Assembly: GCA_947168665.1 (NCBI GenBank)
Contig: CAMVMX010000017.1
Location: 1 to 64,000, forward strand
Length of the DNA stretch: 64,000 bases
From: an uncultured Bacteroidales bacterium
GTDB lineage: Bacteria > Bacteroidota > Bacteroidia > Bacteroidales > P3
Reading direction: 5' to 3'
The notes beneath the pieces were generated by a model that saw only the letters and a list, made by a program, of their open reading frames with translations, had not been told where the DNA came from and ran no database searches. Positions 46,808-55,849 of this stretch are shown piece after piece (the stretch's first letter is position 1; the number at the start of each line of letters is the position of its first letter). A program made the position numbers and the translations under genes.

Positions 46808-46852
46808 CGCCATAGGATGGCGGCAACAGGATCTTGCCGCCATCCTATGGCG
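46808..46852 (+). terminator. Perfect 19-bp hairpin between the FKBP gene and adk
   Basis: Arms 46808-46826 and 46834-46852 are perfectly complementary, with loop CAGGATC. No T-tract follows, so it may slow or process RNA rather than terminate in the classical way. Confidence 0.55.
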
Positions 46853-46893
46853 TTACACCACTTCACAAGACTCCAAATACTGCCTTTACATTT

Positions 46894-47457
46894 ATGAAGA
46901 ATATTGTCATTTTCGGCGCTCCCGGTGCAGGAAAAGGCACACAGAGCGACTTTATTGTTGAAAAATACGGTCTCACCCATATCTCCACTGGCGACCTCCT
47001 GCGCAAAGAGATTGCCGACCAAAGCCCCTTAGGGCTGCGTATCAAAGACATCATGGATGCCGGCCAACTCGTCAGCGACGACATCGTGGTGGAGATGATT
47101 GACAACGCCATTGCCCGCGACACAAAGGGCATCCTCTTCGACGGATTCCCCCGCAACGTGGCTCAGGCCGAGACCTTGGACCGCCTGCTGGCCAAACACG
47201 GCCGCACCCTCACCTGCATGGTGCGCCTCGATGTGCCCCGCGAGGAGCTGATCCGCCGCATGCTTGAACGCGCCAAAGTGAGCGGCCGCAGCGACGACAA
47301 CGAAGAGACCATCAAACACCGTCTGGTGGAATACGAAAACAAGACCCTGCCCGTGGCCGCATACTACGAAAAGCAGGGCAAAGAGGTAAAAATCAATGGG
47401 CTGGGCGACATCAAGCGCATATCGCTCGACATAGCCCAGGCTATCGACAGCCTCTAA
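46894..47457 (+). CDS. adk: Adenylate kinase
   Basis: 187 aa. Interconverts ATP plus AMP with two ADP. P-loop GAPGAGKGTQSDF (8-20), AMP-binding THISTGDLLRKEIADQSPLG, DGFPRNVAQAETLD, and a short LID RAKVSGRSDDNEETIKHRL typical of the small (type 1) enzyme. ATG 46894 was chosen because the upstream in-frame ATG lies in the hairpin region and adds a tail unlike the family. Confidence 0.96.
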   Translation: MKNIVIFGAPGAGKGTQSDFIVEKYGLTHISTGDLLRKEIADQSPLGLRIKDIMDAGQLVSDDIVVEMIDNAIARDTKGILFDGFPRNVAQAETLDRLLAKHGRTLTCMVRLDVPREELIRRMLERAKVSGRSDDNEETIKHRLVEYENKTLPVAAYYEKQGKEVKINGLGDIKRISLDIAQAIDSL

Positions 47458-47476
47458 CAGTCTCAACAGCACTGCC

Positions 47477-47514
47477 AAGGGCTGTCAGCCCCAAGGCCGA
47501 CAGCCCTTTATTTT
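47477..47514 (+). terminator. Intrinsic terminator of adk
   Basis: A 10-bp stem AAGGGCTGTC/GACAGCCCTT (47477-47486 with 47499-47508), 12-nt loop, then TATTTTAAT. Confidence 0.75.
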
Positions 47515-47548
47515 AATAAAACAACGGTAATATTTTCTTGCTCAAGAC

Positions 47549-48550
47549 ATGACCTCCAACTTTGTTGACTACGTCAAGATATTCATCCGCTCAGGCAAAG
47601 GCGGCGCTGGCTCCGCCCACCTGCTCCGCGTGAAGTATAACGCCAAGGCAGGACCCGACGGCGGCGACGGCGGCGGGGGCGGACACGTAATCCTGCGCGG
47701 CAACAGCCAGCGATGGACTCTGCTCCACCTGAAATATACCAAGCACGTGTTTGCCGAAAACGGACAGAACGGCGGCGAGAACCTCTGCACAGGACGCACA
47801 GGCGCAGACCAGATTCTCGACGTGCCGCTGGGCTGCATCTGCCGCGACGCCGAGACCGGCGAGGTGCTGGGCGAAGTGACCGAAGACGGGCAGGAAATCA
47901 TCATTGCCAAGGGAGGCCGCGGCGGCCTGGGCAACGACCACTTCAAATCGCCCACCAACCAGACCCCCCGATATGCCCAGCCCGGCGAACCCGCCGTGGA
48001 GCGATGGGTCATCATTGAGTTAAAGGTGCTGGCTGACGTGGGGCTGGTAGGATTCCCCAACGCCGGGAAATCAACGTTCCTGAGTGTCGTATCCGCTGCC
48101 AAGCCCGAAATAGCCGACTACCCATTCACCACGCTGGTGCCCAACCTCGGCATTGTAAAATACCACGACAGCCAATCGTTCTGCATTGCCGACATCCCTG
48201 GCATCATCGAAGGGGCCAGCGAGGGCAAAGGCCTCGGCCTACGCTTCCTACGCCATATTGAACGCAACTCCATACTCCTATTCATGGTCAGTTGCGAGCA
48301 GCTGGACATCGCCCACGAATACAACATCCTGCTCGAAGAGTTGCGAAAATATAATCCCGAACTTCTCGACAAGGAGAGGGTGCTGGCCATCACCAAAAGC
48401 GACATCATCGACGAGACGATGATGCAGCAACTGCAACAACACCTGCCCACCGACATCGATCACATCTTCATCTCTGCCGTCACGGGCTACCACATCGCCG
48501 AACTGAAAAACCTGCTTTACAGAAAACTGCAAACCAATGTCGCATCTTGA
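47549..48550 (+). CDS. obg: Obg family GTPase
   Basis: 333 aa. Essential ribosome-associated GTPase involved in 50S maturation and stress signalling. The N-terminal glycine-rich OBG fold is [37 protein letters not shown]. The G domain has G1 GFPNAGKST (about 167-175), switch [12 protein letters not shown]3 [16 protein letters not shown], and TKSD. The C-terminus is short and lacks the extra OCT domain of longer Obg proteins. The stop overlaps the PAP2 gene by 14 bp. Confidence 0.95.
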   Translation: MTSNFVDYVKIFIRSGKGGAGSAHLLRVKYNAKAGPDGGDGGGGGHVILRGNSQRWTLLHLKYTKHVFAENGQNGGENLCTGRTGADQILDVPLGCICRDAETGEVLGEVTEDGQEIIIAKGGRGGLGNDHFKSPTNQTPRYAQPGEPAVERWVIIELKVLADVGLVGFPNAGKSTFLSVVSAAKPEIADYPFTTLVPNLGIVKYHDSQSFCIADIPGIIEGASEGKGLGLRFLRHIERNSILLFMVSCEQLDIAHEYNILLEELRKYNPELLDKERVLAITKSDIIDETMMQQLQQHLPTDIDHIFISAVTGYHIAELKNLLYRKLQTNVAS

Positions 48551-49130
48551 GCAGATAGACACGGCCGCTTTCTATTGGGTAAACCAGCACCACACCCCTT
48601 TCGCCGACTGGGTACTGTGGACTGCCAGCCAACCGTGGTCGTGGGCCATCGTACTCGTTGCAGCCTTCTGCCTCACCACGCTGCGCAAAGAGCCGCGTCG
48701 CTGGTGGCTCGTCCTGTTGGGCGTGGTGCTTTGCTTCCTCCTCTCGGACCGTATATCCGTCGTCTGCTTCAAGGATGTGTTCTGCCGTCTGCGCCCCTGC
48801 CAAGCTCTCGAGGGGGTACGCATGTTCCGCACCTCCTGCGGCGGCCTTTACGGCTTCGTATCCTCCCATGCCGCCAACGTCTTCGCCTTGGCAACATTCC
48901 TTGGTCTGCGCTTCCGCCAACGGTCCAGCCGCTCCTGGCTCTTCACCCTTCTCCTGTTCCTTTGGGCTGTGGTGGTGGGCTACTCTCGGCCCTATCTGGG
49001 CAAACACTATCCCGGCGACGTGGTGTGTGGAGCCCTGCTGGGAATCTGTGTCGGGACTGCGGTATTCTTTATCTCACAATTCGTTGACAACATGATTAAT
49101 AAACACACCCTCTCAAAAAAAAATACTTAA
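48537..49130 (+). CDS. PAP2 family phosphatase
   Basis: 197 aa. Membrane phosphatase of the PAP2 superfamily, likely acting on undecaprenyl or other lipid pyrophosphates. Signature: [10 protein letters not shown] (motif 1 region), [18 protein letters not shown] (motif 2), and [25 protein letters not shown] (motif 3 with catalytic His). Four to five hydrophobic helices surround these. The start overlaps obg by 14 bp, indicating coupling. Confidence 0.88.
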   Translation: MSHLEQIDTAAFYWVNQHHTPFADWVLWTASQPWSWAIVLVAAFCLTTLRKEPRRWWLVLLGVVLCFLLSDRISVVCFKDVFCRLRPCQALEGVRMFRTSCGGLYGFVSSHAANVFALATFLGLRFRQRSSRSWLFTLLLFLWAVVVGYSRPYLGKHYPGDVVCGALLGICVGTAVFFISQFVDNMINKHTLSKKNT

Positions 49131-49266
49131 AAATGAAACAAAATATTCTCATTTGCGTATATACGGGCGTGCTTACTTATTTCAAAGATGTATTTGACGG
49201 GACGTCTCCCATGTGGGGGCGTTCTCGTTTTATAACCAAATCATTATCAATCAACAACACTGCAAT

Positions 49267-49791
49267 ATGACATTCTTAGACATTCTCATTGGCATTCCCC
49301 TTGTCTATTTCATCTACAAAGGCTGGAAACGCGGCATCGTCTTCGAAGTGGCCTCCCTGCTGGGCATTCTGGCGGGCGTGTGGGCCGCTGTACACCTCTC
49401 CACCTGGGTGGCCGAAGCCCTCAAACTCGAAGGCGAAGGCTCCGTACTCACCGCTTTCTTCATCACCTTCATGGGTGCGGTCGTGATAGCCTACTTCCTG
49501 GGCAAAGTGGTCGAAGGCCTCTTCAAGATGGTCAAGGCCGAGTTCGTCAACAAGCTGCTCGGCTCGGTAGTCGGCATGCTCAAATGCCTCATCGTGGTCA
49601 GCATACTGCTCAACTTCATCCTTCTCATCGACCGGAACCACATCCTCATCACCCCCAAACTTCAGGAAGAGAGCATCCTCTACAAACCCACCTACACTAT
49701 CGGCAACAAACTGTCGCGATCGCTCAAGACCTACATCATCGAGAAACGCGAAGAGCTGGCAGAGCAGCACAAAGACCAGCAACCATGTTGA
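49267..49791 (+). CDS. CvpA family membrane protein
   Basis: 174 aa. Four predicted membrane helices: FLDILIGIPLVYFIYKGWKRG, VFEVASLLGILAGVWAAVHLS, VLTAFFITFMGAVVIAYFLGKVV, and VVGMLKCLIVVSILLNFILLID. These match CvpA, a colicin V production-associated protein of uncertain role in envelope function. ATG 49267 follows a usable AAT-rich leader; a longer upstream start is less likely. It overlaps the Dus gene by 7 bp. Confidence 0.82.
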   Translation: MTFLDILIGIPLVYFIYKGWKRGIVFEVASLLGILAGVWAAVHLSTWVAEALKLEGEGSVLTAFFITFMGAVVIAYFLGKVVEGLFKMVKAEFVNKLLGSVVGMLKCLIVVSILLNFILLIDRNHILITPKLQEESILYKPTYTIGNKLSRSLKTYIIEKREELAEQHKDQQPC

Positions 49792-50717
49792 TACTCGCCC
49801 CGATGCAGGGACTCACCGAACTCATGTTCCGGAAAGTGTACCACCAATGCTTTCCCGGAGCCATAGACTCGTCCGTGTCACCCTTCCTATCCCTCACCCA
49901 CGGCAATCTGGCCGACGCCTGGAAGAAGATTGACGACGTGCTGCCCGAAGCCAACCGCGACTCCCTGCCCGTGGTCCCCCAAATTCTCGGCAAAGAGCCA
50001 CTCGAATTCGTCGACCTCGCCAACCGTCTGCACAGCATCGGCTACAGCGAAATCAACTGGAACATCGGCTGCCCCATGCGCCGTGTCACCGCCAAGCACC
50101 GCGGCAGCGGCATCCTCCCCCACCCCGACGAAGTCCGATCCATACTCGACTATATACTACCCCGCCTCCAGCCCGCCCTCAGCGTCAAGATGCGATTAGG
50201 CCTCCAAAGCCCCGACGAAATCTTCCCCCTCATCCCCATCCTCAACGACTACCCCCTGCTCAGCGTAACCATCCACCCCCGCACCGGCCGCCAGCAATAC
50301 TCCGGGCAAGTAGACCTCGACACCTTCCAGCGCGTCCTCCCTCTCATCCGCCACAAAGTCATCTACAATGGCGACATCTGCACCCCCGCCGACTATCGAC
50401 ATCTCCGCGAGCGCTTCCCGCAAGTGCAGGACTTCATGATAGGCCGCGGCATCCTGTTCGACCCCCTCCTGCCCCTCCGCATCAAACACAACCACCCCGA
50501 CGACCTCCCGGCCACGCTGCGTTTCATCCTCGCCCTCACCGAGGCCATCGACCGGCTTCCCATCCGCGAAGAAAGCCGTATGCGCAAAACCAAAGAATAC
50601 TGGTGCCTCATCCGCCGCAGCCTTCCCATCACCGAGCAACAATCCACCACCGTACTCCACGCCCAAACACCCGCCGAAACCCGCGCCCGGCTCCATGCCA
50701 TACTCGAAGCCATATAA
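49785..50717 (+). CDS. tRNA-dihydrouridine synthase
   Basis: 310 aa. FMN enzyme that reduces uridine in the tRNA D-loop. It starts MLILAPMQGLTELMFRKVY, the usual first barrel strand. SEINWNIGCPMRRVTAKHRGSGIL carries the catalytic cysteine, SVKMRLGL and VTIHPRTGRQQYSGQVD are substrate/FMN loops, and VIYNGDICT and FMIGRGILFDP are the phosphate loop. It overlaps the cvpA stop by 7 bp. Which uridine it modifies is not deducible. Confidence 0.9.
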   Translation: MLILAPMQGLTELMFRKVYHQCFPGAIDSSVSPFLSLTHGNLADAWKKIDDVLPEANRDSLPVVPQILGKEPLEFVDLANRLHSIGYSEINWNIGCPMRRVTAKHRGSGILPHPDEVRSILDYILPRLQPALSVKMRLGLQSPDEIFPLIPILNDYPLLSVTIHPRTGRQQYSGQVDLDTFQRVLPLIRHKVIYNGDICTPADYRHLRERFPQVQDFMIGRGILFDPLLPLRIKHNHPDDLPATLRFILALTEAIDRLPIREESRMRKTKEYWCLIRRSLPITEQQSTTVLHAQTPAETRARLHAILEAI

Positions 50718-50800
50718 CTCAATCACAATCCCTCCTCGCCCAACAAGAAAAAATATTTCAAAAATATAATAAAAACCACTTACCCCCGTTATAGACAACA

Positions 50801-51799
50801 ATGAAACACAGAACCCTCATACTGATTCTCCTTCTGCCCATCATCACGGCAATATGCGGATGCAACAACAGCACCCCTTCCGAGAACATGTCCAACGAAG
50901 ACATTCTCAAAGTACTTGACATCAAAATCCACAAAAATCCCAAAGACGACAACCTCTACTACGACCGCGCCAAAATCTACCTCGAGCTCAACCGGGTCAA
51001 CGACGCCATAGCCGACCTCGCCCGTGCCGTGTCCATCAACGACAAAGAGTTCAAATACCACATGCTCCTTGCCGACGCCTACTTCTCCAACGGCGACGTA
51101 GGCAAAAGCTACAGCAGCCTGCAGCGCGCCCTCGAACTCGAGCCCGACAGCCAAGAAGCCTTCCTCAAGATGGGCGAGATAGCCTACTACAGCCGCGACT
51201 ACGACCGCGCCATGGACAACCTGGGCAAAGTCACCGCCAAAGACCCCCAAAACCGCACCGCCCTCTTCATGAAAGGATTCATCTACAAAGAGACCGGCGA
51301 CACCACCAATGCCATCCTGCTGCTGCGCAAAGTCTGCGACTACCACCCCGACTATGCCCCCGCCTTCGAGGAGCTGGGCATGCTCTACGCCGACCACCAC
51401 GACCCCCTGGCCGTCGAATACCTCAACACAGCCCTCCGCCTGCAGCCCGACAACACCAACGCCCTCTACGGCCTGGCCATGTACTACCAAGACCTCAACC
51501 AACCCGAGCGGGCAGAAGAACTCTACAAACAAATCCTCGACATCAACGACAACCACAAAGAAGCCTGGCACAACCGGGGCTACCTCCAACTCTTCACCTA
51601 CGGCGACTACCCCCTGGCCATCGAACACCTCACCCGTGCCATCCAGTGCGACAGCACCTTCATCGAAGCCTGGACCAACCGCGGCTGCGCCTATGAACTC
51701 ACTGGCGACAAACAGCACGCCCGTGAAGACTTCATGGCCGCCCTCCGACTCGACCACACCTTCCAACCCGCCCTCGACGGCCTCAACCGCACGAAATAA
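50801..51799 (+). CDS. TPR-repeat lipoprotein
   Basis: 332 aa. Lipoprotein signal MKHRTLILILLLPIITAICGCNNS (cysteine at about residue 21). From residue 45 to the end there are at least eight tetratricopeptide repeats, for example DDNLYYDRAKIYLELNRVNDAIADLARAVSINDKE and AWHNRGYLQLFTYGDYPLAIEHLTRAIQCDSTFIEAWTNRGCAYELTGDKQHAREDFMAALRLD. It is a periplasmic scaffold, partner unknown. The gene is 22 bp before pyrB on the same strand. Confidence 0.88.
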   Translation: MKHRTLILILLLPIITAICGCNNSTPSENMSNEDILKVLDIKIHKNPKDDNLYYDRAKIYLELNRVNDAIADLARAVSINDKEFKYHMLLADAYFSNGDVGKSYSSLQRALELEPDSQEAFLKMGEIAYYSRDYDRAMDNLGKVTAKDPQNRTALFMKGFIYKETGDTTNAILLLRKVCDYHPDYAPAFEELGMLYADHHDPLAVEYLNTALRLQPDNTNALYGLAMYYQDLNQPERAEELYKQILDINDNHKEAWHNRGYLQLFTYGDYPLAIEHLTRAIQCDSTFIEAWTNRGCAYELTGDKQHAREDFMAALRLDHTFQPALDGLNRTK

Positions 51800-51821
51800 C
51801 AAACCATCAAAACATACAGTT

Positions 51822-52739
51822 ATGAGCACATTAAAAGGACGCAACCTCATTTCCATCACCGACTTCTCAAAAGAAGAATACATAGAAGTGCTGGACATTG
51901 CCGAAGAATTCGAAAAAAATCCCAAGCAGCGTATTCTTAGCGACAAAGTCATCGCCACACTCTTCTTCGAACCCTCCACCCGCACCCGCCTCAGCTTCGA
52001 AAGTGCCGCCAACCAACTCGGCGCCCGCATCATCGGCTTCAGCGACCCCGGCGGCACCAGCGTGCAGAAAGGCGAGTCGCTCCACGACACCATCGTCATG
52101 GTATCCAGCTATGCCGACCTCATCGTCATGCGCAACCCCAAAGAAGGCTCTTCGCGCTATGCCTCCGAAGTAGCCACCGTGCCCGTCATCAACGCCGGCG
52201 ACGGAGCCAACCAGCACCCCACCCAGTGCATGCTCGACCTCTACTCCATCCGCAAGACACAAGGCACCCTCGAGAACCTCAACATCGCTTGCGTCGGCGA
52301 CCTCAAATACGGCCGCACCGTCCACTCCCTCGTCCAGGCCATGTGCAACTTCAACGCCACCTTCCACCTCGTCTCGCCCGAAGAGCTCAAACTCCCCTCC
52401 TCAGTCAAGATGAGCATCAAGGACGCCGGTCTCAAATACTACCAGTACACCGACATCCAGAGCGTCATCCCCACCGCCGACATCATCTACATGACCCGTG
52501 TCCAGCGCGAGCGCTTCCCAGACCCCCTCGAATACGAGCGCGTCAAAGACAGCTGCATCCTCACCGCCTCCATGCTCCAGGGCTGCAAACCCAACATGCG
52601 AGTGCTGCACCCCCTGCCCCGCGTCAACGAAATCACCACCGACGTCGACAGCACCCCCTACGCCTACTACTTCCGCCAGGCACAGAACGGTGTCTACGTC
52701 CGCCAGGCACTCATGGCCGCCATCCTCGGCGCCAGATAA
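51822..52739 (+). CDS. pyrB: Aspartate carbamoyltransferase catalytic subunit
   Basis: 305 aa. First committed pyrimidine step: carbamoyl phosphate plus aspartate gives carbamoyl aspartate. The carbamoyl-phosphate loop is FFEPSTRTRLSFESA (about 47-61), followed by GGTSVQKGESLHDT, the HPTQCMLDLYSI segment (about 130-141), and HPLPRVNEITTDVD. ATG 51822 begins the conserved LKGRNLISITDFSKEEY. pyrI follows at 63 bp, so the enzyme is the regulated holo form. Confidence 0.97.
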   Translation: MSTLKGRNLISITDFSKEEYIEVLDIAEEFEKNPKQRILSDKVIATLFFEPSTRTRLSFESAANQLGARIIGFSDPGGTSVQKGESLHDTIVMVSSYADLIVMRNPKEGSSRYASEVATVPVINAGDGANQHPTQCMLDLYSIRKTQGTLENLNIACVGDLKYGRTVHSLVQAMCNFNATFHLVSPEELKLPSSVKMSIKDAGLKYYQYTDIQSVIPTADIIYMTRVQRERFPDPLEYERVKDSCILTASMLQGCKPNMRVLHPLPRVNEITTDVDSTPYAYYFRQAQNGVYVRQALMAAILGAR

Positions 52740-52802
52740 ACGATGCCACATACACAACGCAACACAATTAACATCACAACAACCCCAATAATAACAACCA
52801 TC

Positions 52803-53264
52803 ATGGACACAAAGAAAGAACTCGTCGTCTCCGCCATCGAGAACGGCACCGTCATCGACCATATCCCCACCGAATCCGTCTACCGCGTCATCCACCTCCT
52901 CGGACTCGAAGAGTACAAAGACGAAGTGCTGATCGGCAACTACCTCCAAAGCTCGAAACTGGGCCGCAAAGGCATCATCAAAATCAAGAACAAACACTTC
53001 ACCAAGGACGAAGTGAGCAAAGTAGCCCTCGTAGCCCCCTTTGTCACCATCATCACCATCCAGAACTACAAAGTCATCGAGAAATTCTCCACCGAAATCC
53101 CCGACCACGTCGAGAACTTCGTCAAATGCGCCAACCCCAAGTGCATCACCAACAGCGAAGCCGTCCCCACCAAATTCGACATCGTCGACAAAGAGAACCT
53201 CAAACTCCGCTGCCACTACTGCGAGAAATTCACCACCAAAGAAACCATCCACTTCATCCACTAA
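52803..53264 (+). CDS. pyrI: Aspartate carbamoyltransferase regulatory subunit
   Basis: 153 aa. Binds CTP/ATP and transmits feedback to PyrB. The N-terminal allosteric domain is LVVSAIENGTVIDHIPTESVYRVIHLLGL. The zinc domain has the four cysteines in CANPKCIT and RCHYCEKFT. ATG 52803 was chosen over an upstream in-frame ATG that adds an unrelated Thr-rich tail. Confidence 0.96.
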   Translation: MDTKKELVVSAIENGTVIDHIPTESVYRVIHLLGLEEYKDEVLIGNYLQSSKLGRKGIIKIKNKHFTKDEVSKVALVAPFVTIITIQNYKVIEKFSTEIPDHVENFVKCANPKCITNSEAVPTKFDIVDKENLKLRCHYCEKFTTKETIHFIH

Positions 53265-53316
53265 CCCGCACCCCCACACCGTGCCGACAACAAAACACCC
53301 CTAAAAGCCCCAAGCC

Positions 53317-53694
53317 ATGAAAAAATACTACATATCCCTCATCCTCCTGACCATCGTGATGGTGCTGGCCGCCTTCTGCACCCTCTGGTTTGCCCAAGGC
53401 CTCTTCCAGCCCATCCTTCCCGTCATACCCCTCTACTTTGCCGTCGTCACCGGGCTGCAGCACTACGCCGTAGTGAAAAGCTTCTACAAAGACCCGCGCA
53501 CCTTCGTCAAAAACTTCCTCGGGCTCACCGTCGGCACCCTCTTCCTCCACCTCATCCTCCTCTGCACCTGGTCCTTCACCCACATCCCCCAGGCCCGCAC
53601 CTTCATCCTGGCCTTCTGCATCTGCTACATAGTCTACCTCGCTTTCGAAACCATCTCCCTCGTGCTCCTCGTCAAAAACAAACGCAACGAATAA
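53317..53694 (+). CDS. Small four-helix membrane protein, unknown function
   Basis: 125 aa with four hydrophobic segments: ISLILLTIVMVLAAFCTLWFA, LPVIPLYFAVVTGLQHYAV, FLGLTVGTLFLHLILLCTWSFT, and FILAFCICYIVYLAFETISLVLLV. No family is recognised. It follows pyrI at 53 bp and precedes a two-sided terminator, so it may be the last gene of the pyr transcript. Confidence 0.7.
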   Translation: MKKYYISLILLTIVMVLAAFCTLWFAQGLFQPILPVIPLYFAVVTGLQHYAVVKSFYKDPRTFVKNFLGLTVGTLFLHLILLCTWSFTHIPQARTFILAFCICYIVYLAFETISLVLLVKNKRNE

Positions 53695-53719
53695 CCCTGC
53701 TGCACAAAAGGCAGCAAAA

Positions 53720-53753
53720 GCAAGGGCAGCCTCCCGCCAGAGACTGCCCTTGC
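53720..53753. terminator. Bidirectional terminator
   Basis: A perfect 10-bp stem GCAAGGGCAG/CTGCCCTTGC (53720-53729 with 53744-53753) between convergent genes ending at 53694 and 53777. Confidence 0.7.
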
Positions 53754-53776
53754 CCTATTCTGTCGCACACGGCCGA

Positions 53777-55240
53777 TCAGTCGTTCACAACCTTCTTATA
53801 CACCGTGCCGGCCGGGGTCTGCAACTCGACAATGAAAATACCCTTGTAGGGCAACTCCAGCGTCATGCTGCCGCCGTGGGCGCGTGCCTGCTGCAGCCGC
53901 TGGCCCGTCACCGAGTAGAGACTCACCGCGCTCACCTCCACGCCGCCAAAATCCACCATACAGCGTCCTTTGGCCGGGTTAGGGCTGAGCTTCACATTCT
54001 CGCCCAGCACCTCCGTCACCGAATGGTGCGTAGCCGAGTCGGTCGCAAACTGCAGATAGCCCCACGTACTCCACGACGTATCTCCGCACTCCGAGCGCAC
54101 ATAGAAATCATACGTCGTGCCGGGAGTCAGATTCACCAACGTAGCCGTACTGTCCGTAAACGTATAGCGCATACCCATGCCGCGGATAAAACCGGCGGGG
54201 CCCACCTCGACCGTCCACTTGTCAGGCACCACATTGCTGCTCCACTTCACCACGGCATGCACCGTCGAGCGGCTGTCGAGCCACACATCCGTCACACGCC
54301 CGCACGAGCCGTCGCGCTGCACCAAAGCCAAAGTGTCCAGATAAAGCTTCGAACCCTTGGCGCGGTTCTTCTCATTGGCCGACGAGATTGCAATCACCAC
54401 CAGCGAGTCGGCCTCCACAAAAGCATACGCCTCCGGATAATACTCATTCAGCGTATAGTAATCCATCTCGAAAGGCTCATAAGTCGTAGTGTCATACAAC
54501 TGGAACAGATTCTTCGACCCGGCACCCACCAGCATCCTGCGCCCCAGTATAGGGTCGTAATACGTGCCCAACGCCACCAAAGTGGCATTGTCGTCAATAT
54601 CGCCGCTGCCGTTGCCGTCCTTATACTTATACATGCCGCGCACCTTGTTGAACTCAAACCCGTTCAGCGGGGCGCCGCCATGCAGCAACTCGTTCAAGTC
54701 GGTAGTATCCACCAACTCCAGCAGCCACGACAAATCGCCCGACGGTTCCGCCAGCTGCTCCATCAAAGGCAACACCTTCATCAGGTCGACCTCGGCATTC
54801 GTCACAATCGAGGGGATCACCTCGGCCTGCAAAGCCGAATCCAGAAACTGGCTGACCAGCGTGCCCGCAATCGGCGACAACACATCTTGCAGCAGAAACG
54901 ATTCCGCAATCAGGCCCGACCGCCCCTGGGGCGCCCGCAACGTGTCGCGCGACACCTTGCACACCGGCATCGACAGGCTGATCGGCAATGTAATGCTCAT
55001 ATACGAAACCGTGTCGTCCACCACAAACATCGGTGCATGCCAGCCCTCAGGCAGCGTGTAGGCATCATAAAGCGGTATCGGGAGCGACATCACCTCCGTA
55101 GTGTCGCCGGGATAGTCTATCCACTGTTCAAAATTGCCAAACGGGACAGGCATGATAGAATCGGTCGACTGGGCGCAAACCCGTCCCCCTGCCGACATAG
55201 CGAAAAGAGCTGCAATGGCTAACAAAAAAGACTTTTTCAT
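53777..55240 (-). CDS. Secreted protein with T9SS type A sorting domain
   Basis: 487 aa. Signal peptide MKKSFLLAIAALFAMSAGGRVCAQ. The middle has a fibronectin type III-like module (VEVGPAGFIRGMGMRYTFTDSTATLVNLTPGTTYDFYVRSECGDTSWSTWGYLQFAT, about 330-390). The last 75 residues match the Por/T9SS C-terminal sorting domain: VKLSPNPAKGRCMVDFGGVEVSAVSLYSVTGQRL, LPYKGIFIVELQTPAGTVYKKVVND. The protein is therefore probably exported through the type IX system and anchored at the surface. The N-terminal 300 residues have no recognised domain. Confidence 0.88.
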   Translation of the reverse strand: MKKSFLLAIAALFAMSAGGRVCAQSTDSIMPVPFGNFEQWIDYPGDTTEVMSLPIPLYDAYTLPEGWHAPMFVVDDTVSYMSITLPISLSMPVCKVSRDTLRAPQGRSGLIAESFLLQDVLSPIAGTLVSQFLDSALQAEVIPSIVTNAEVDLMKVLPLMEQLAEPSGDLSWLLELVDTTDLNELLHGGAPLNGFEFNKVRGMYKYKDGNGSGDIDDNATLVALGTYYDPILGRRMLVGAGSKNLFQLYDTTTYEPFEMDYYTLNEYYPEAYAFVEADSLVVIAISSANEKNRAKGSKLYLDTLALVQRDGSCGRVTDVWLDSRSTVHAVVKWSSNVVPDKWTVEVGPAGFIRGMGMRYTFTDSTATLVNLTPGTTYDFYVRSECGDTSWSTWGYLQFATDSATHHSVTEVLGENVKLSPNPAKGRCMVDFGGVEVSAVSLYSVTGQRLQQARAHGGSMTLELPYKGIFIVELQTPAGTVYKKVVND

Positions 55241-55299
55241 AATATCATAAAGTGTTAAAAATTAAGATACAAACCATACTATTTGCAGGCAAATCCACA

Positions 55300-55350
55300 T
55301 GCAAAGGTACAACTTTTTTTGGTATTTCAAAAAAAAGTTGTACCTTTGCA
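55300..55350. promoter_or_regulatory. Divergent promoters forming one inverted repeat
   Basis: Two 21-nt arms (55300-55320 and 55330-55350) are exact reverse complements. Each ends in the -7 element TACCTTTG: minus strand 55302-55309 for the T9SS cargo gene, plus strand 55341-55348 for tRNA-Ser. The loop is 9 nt. Confidence 0.7.
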
Positions 55351-55396
55351 TCACCAATCAAGAGAACAAGACACTCGCAAAACACTGAAAACCAAT

Positions 55397-55483
55397 GGAG
55401 AGGTGCCGGAGTGGTCGATCGGGGCGGTCTCGAAAACCGTTGACCAGCTTGCTGGTCCCAGGGTTCGAATCCCTGCCTCTCCG
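55397..55483 (+). tRNA. tRNA-Ser(CGA)
   Basis: Acceptor stem GGAGAGG pairs with CCTCTCC, discriminator G at 55483. The anticodon loop CTCGAAA has CGA at 55431-55433, reading UCG. A long variable arm (GACCAGCTTGCTGGTC region) and the T-arm GGTTCGAAT confirm a class II serine tRNA. The CCA end is not encoded. Confidence 0.95.
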
Positions 55484-55487
55484 CTGA

Positions 55488-55521
55488 ATGCAGCCGAAAC
55501 GCTTTCGGTTGCATTTTTTTA
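55488..55521 (+). terminator. Intrinsic terminator of tRNA-Ser
   Basis: A 12-bp stem (55488-55499 with 55503-55514, one G-U), 3-nt loop, then seven Ts. Confidence 0.9.
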
Positions 55522-55849
55522 TTCCCCCAATGCGTCCAGTCCCGTCCCATCGCCGCCGCCTTCCGCCTGCGTCCTGGCTTCGCTCGTCCTGCTCCATTTC
55601 TTACCCACTCCAACCCAATTTCTTGTATCCCTGCGGGAAAAAAAGTTCTTTATATGGAGTCGTTCTGCCCTTGGAGGAGCGGAGGTGCAGCGGGCGGCAC
55701 ACGGCAGGCCGACCTCCTGCCGGGCCGCCAGCCACCGCGCCACAACGCGCAGCGCAGCGCCCGGCACCAAAAGGCGCGGAAAGGAAAGACAACAATCGGG
55801 AAGGGACGCGGCGGCGCAATCGCGCCGCCGCCAACGCGCACCGCCGTGT
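55522..55849. other. Intergenic stretch with a GC hairpin
   Basis: About 330 bp without a convincing gene. A perfect hairpin GCGGCGGCGC-AATC-GCGCCGCCGC lies at 55808-55831, 19 bp past the stop of the minus-strand gene at 55850. It has no T-tract. Confidence 0.5.

Noticed and set aside
49380..49784. Long N-terminal extension of the tRNA-dihydrouridine synthase
   Set aside because: It overlaps cvpA in another frame and reads as Arg/His-rich shadow; the conserved protein begins at ATG 49785.
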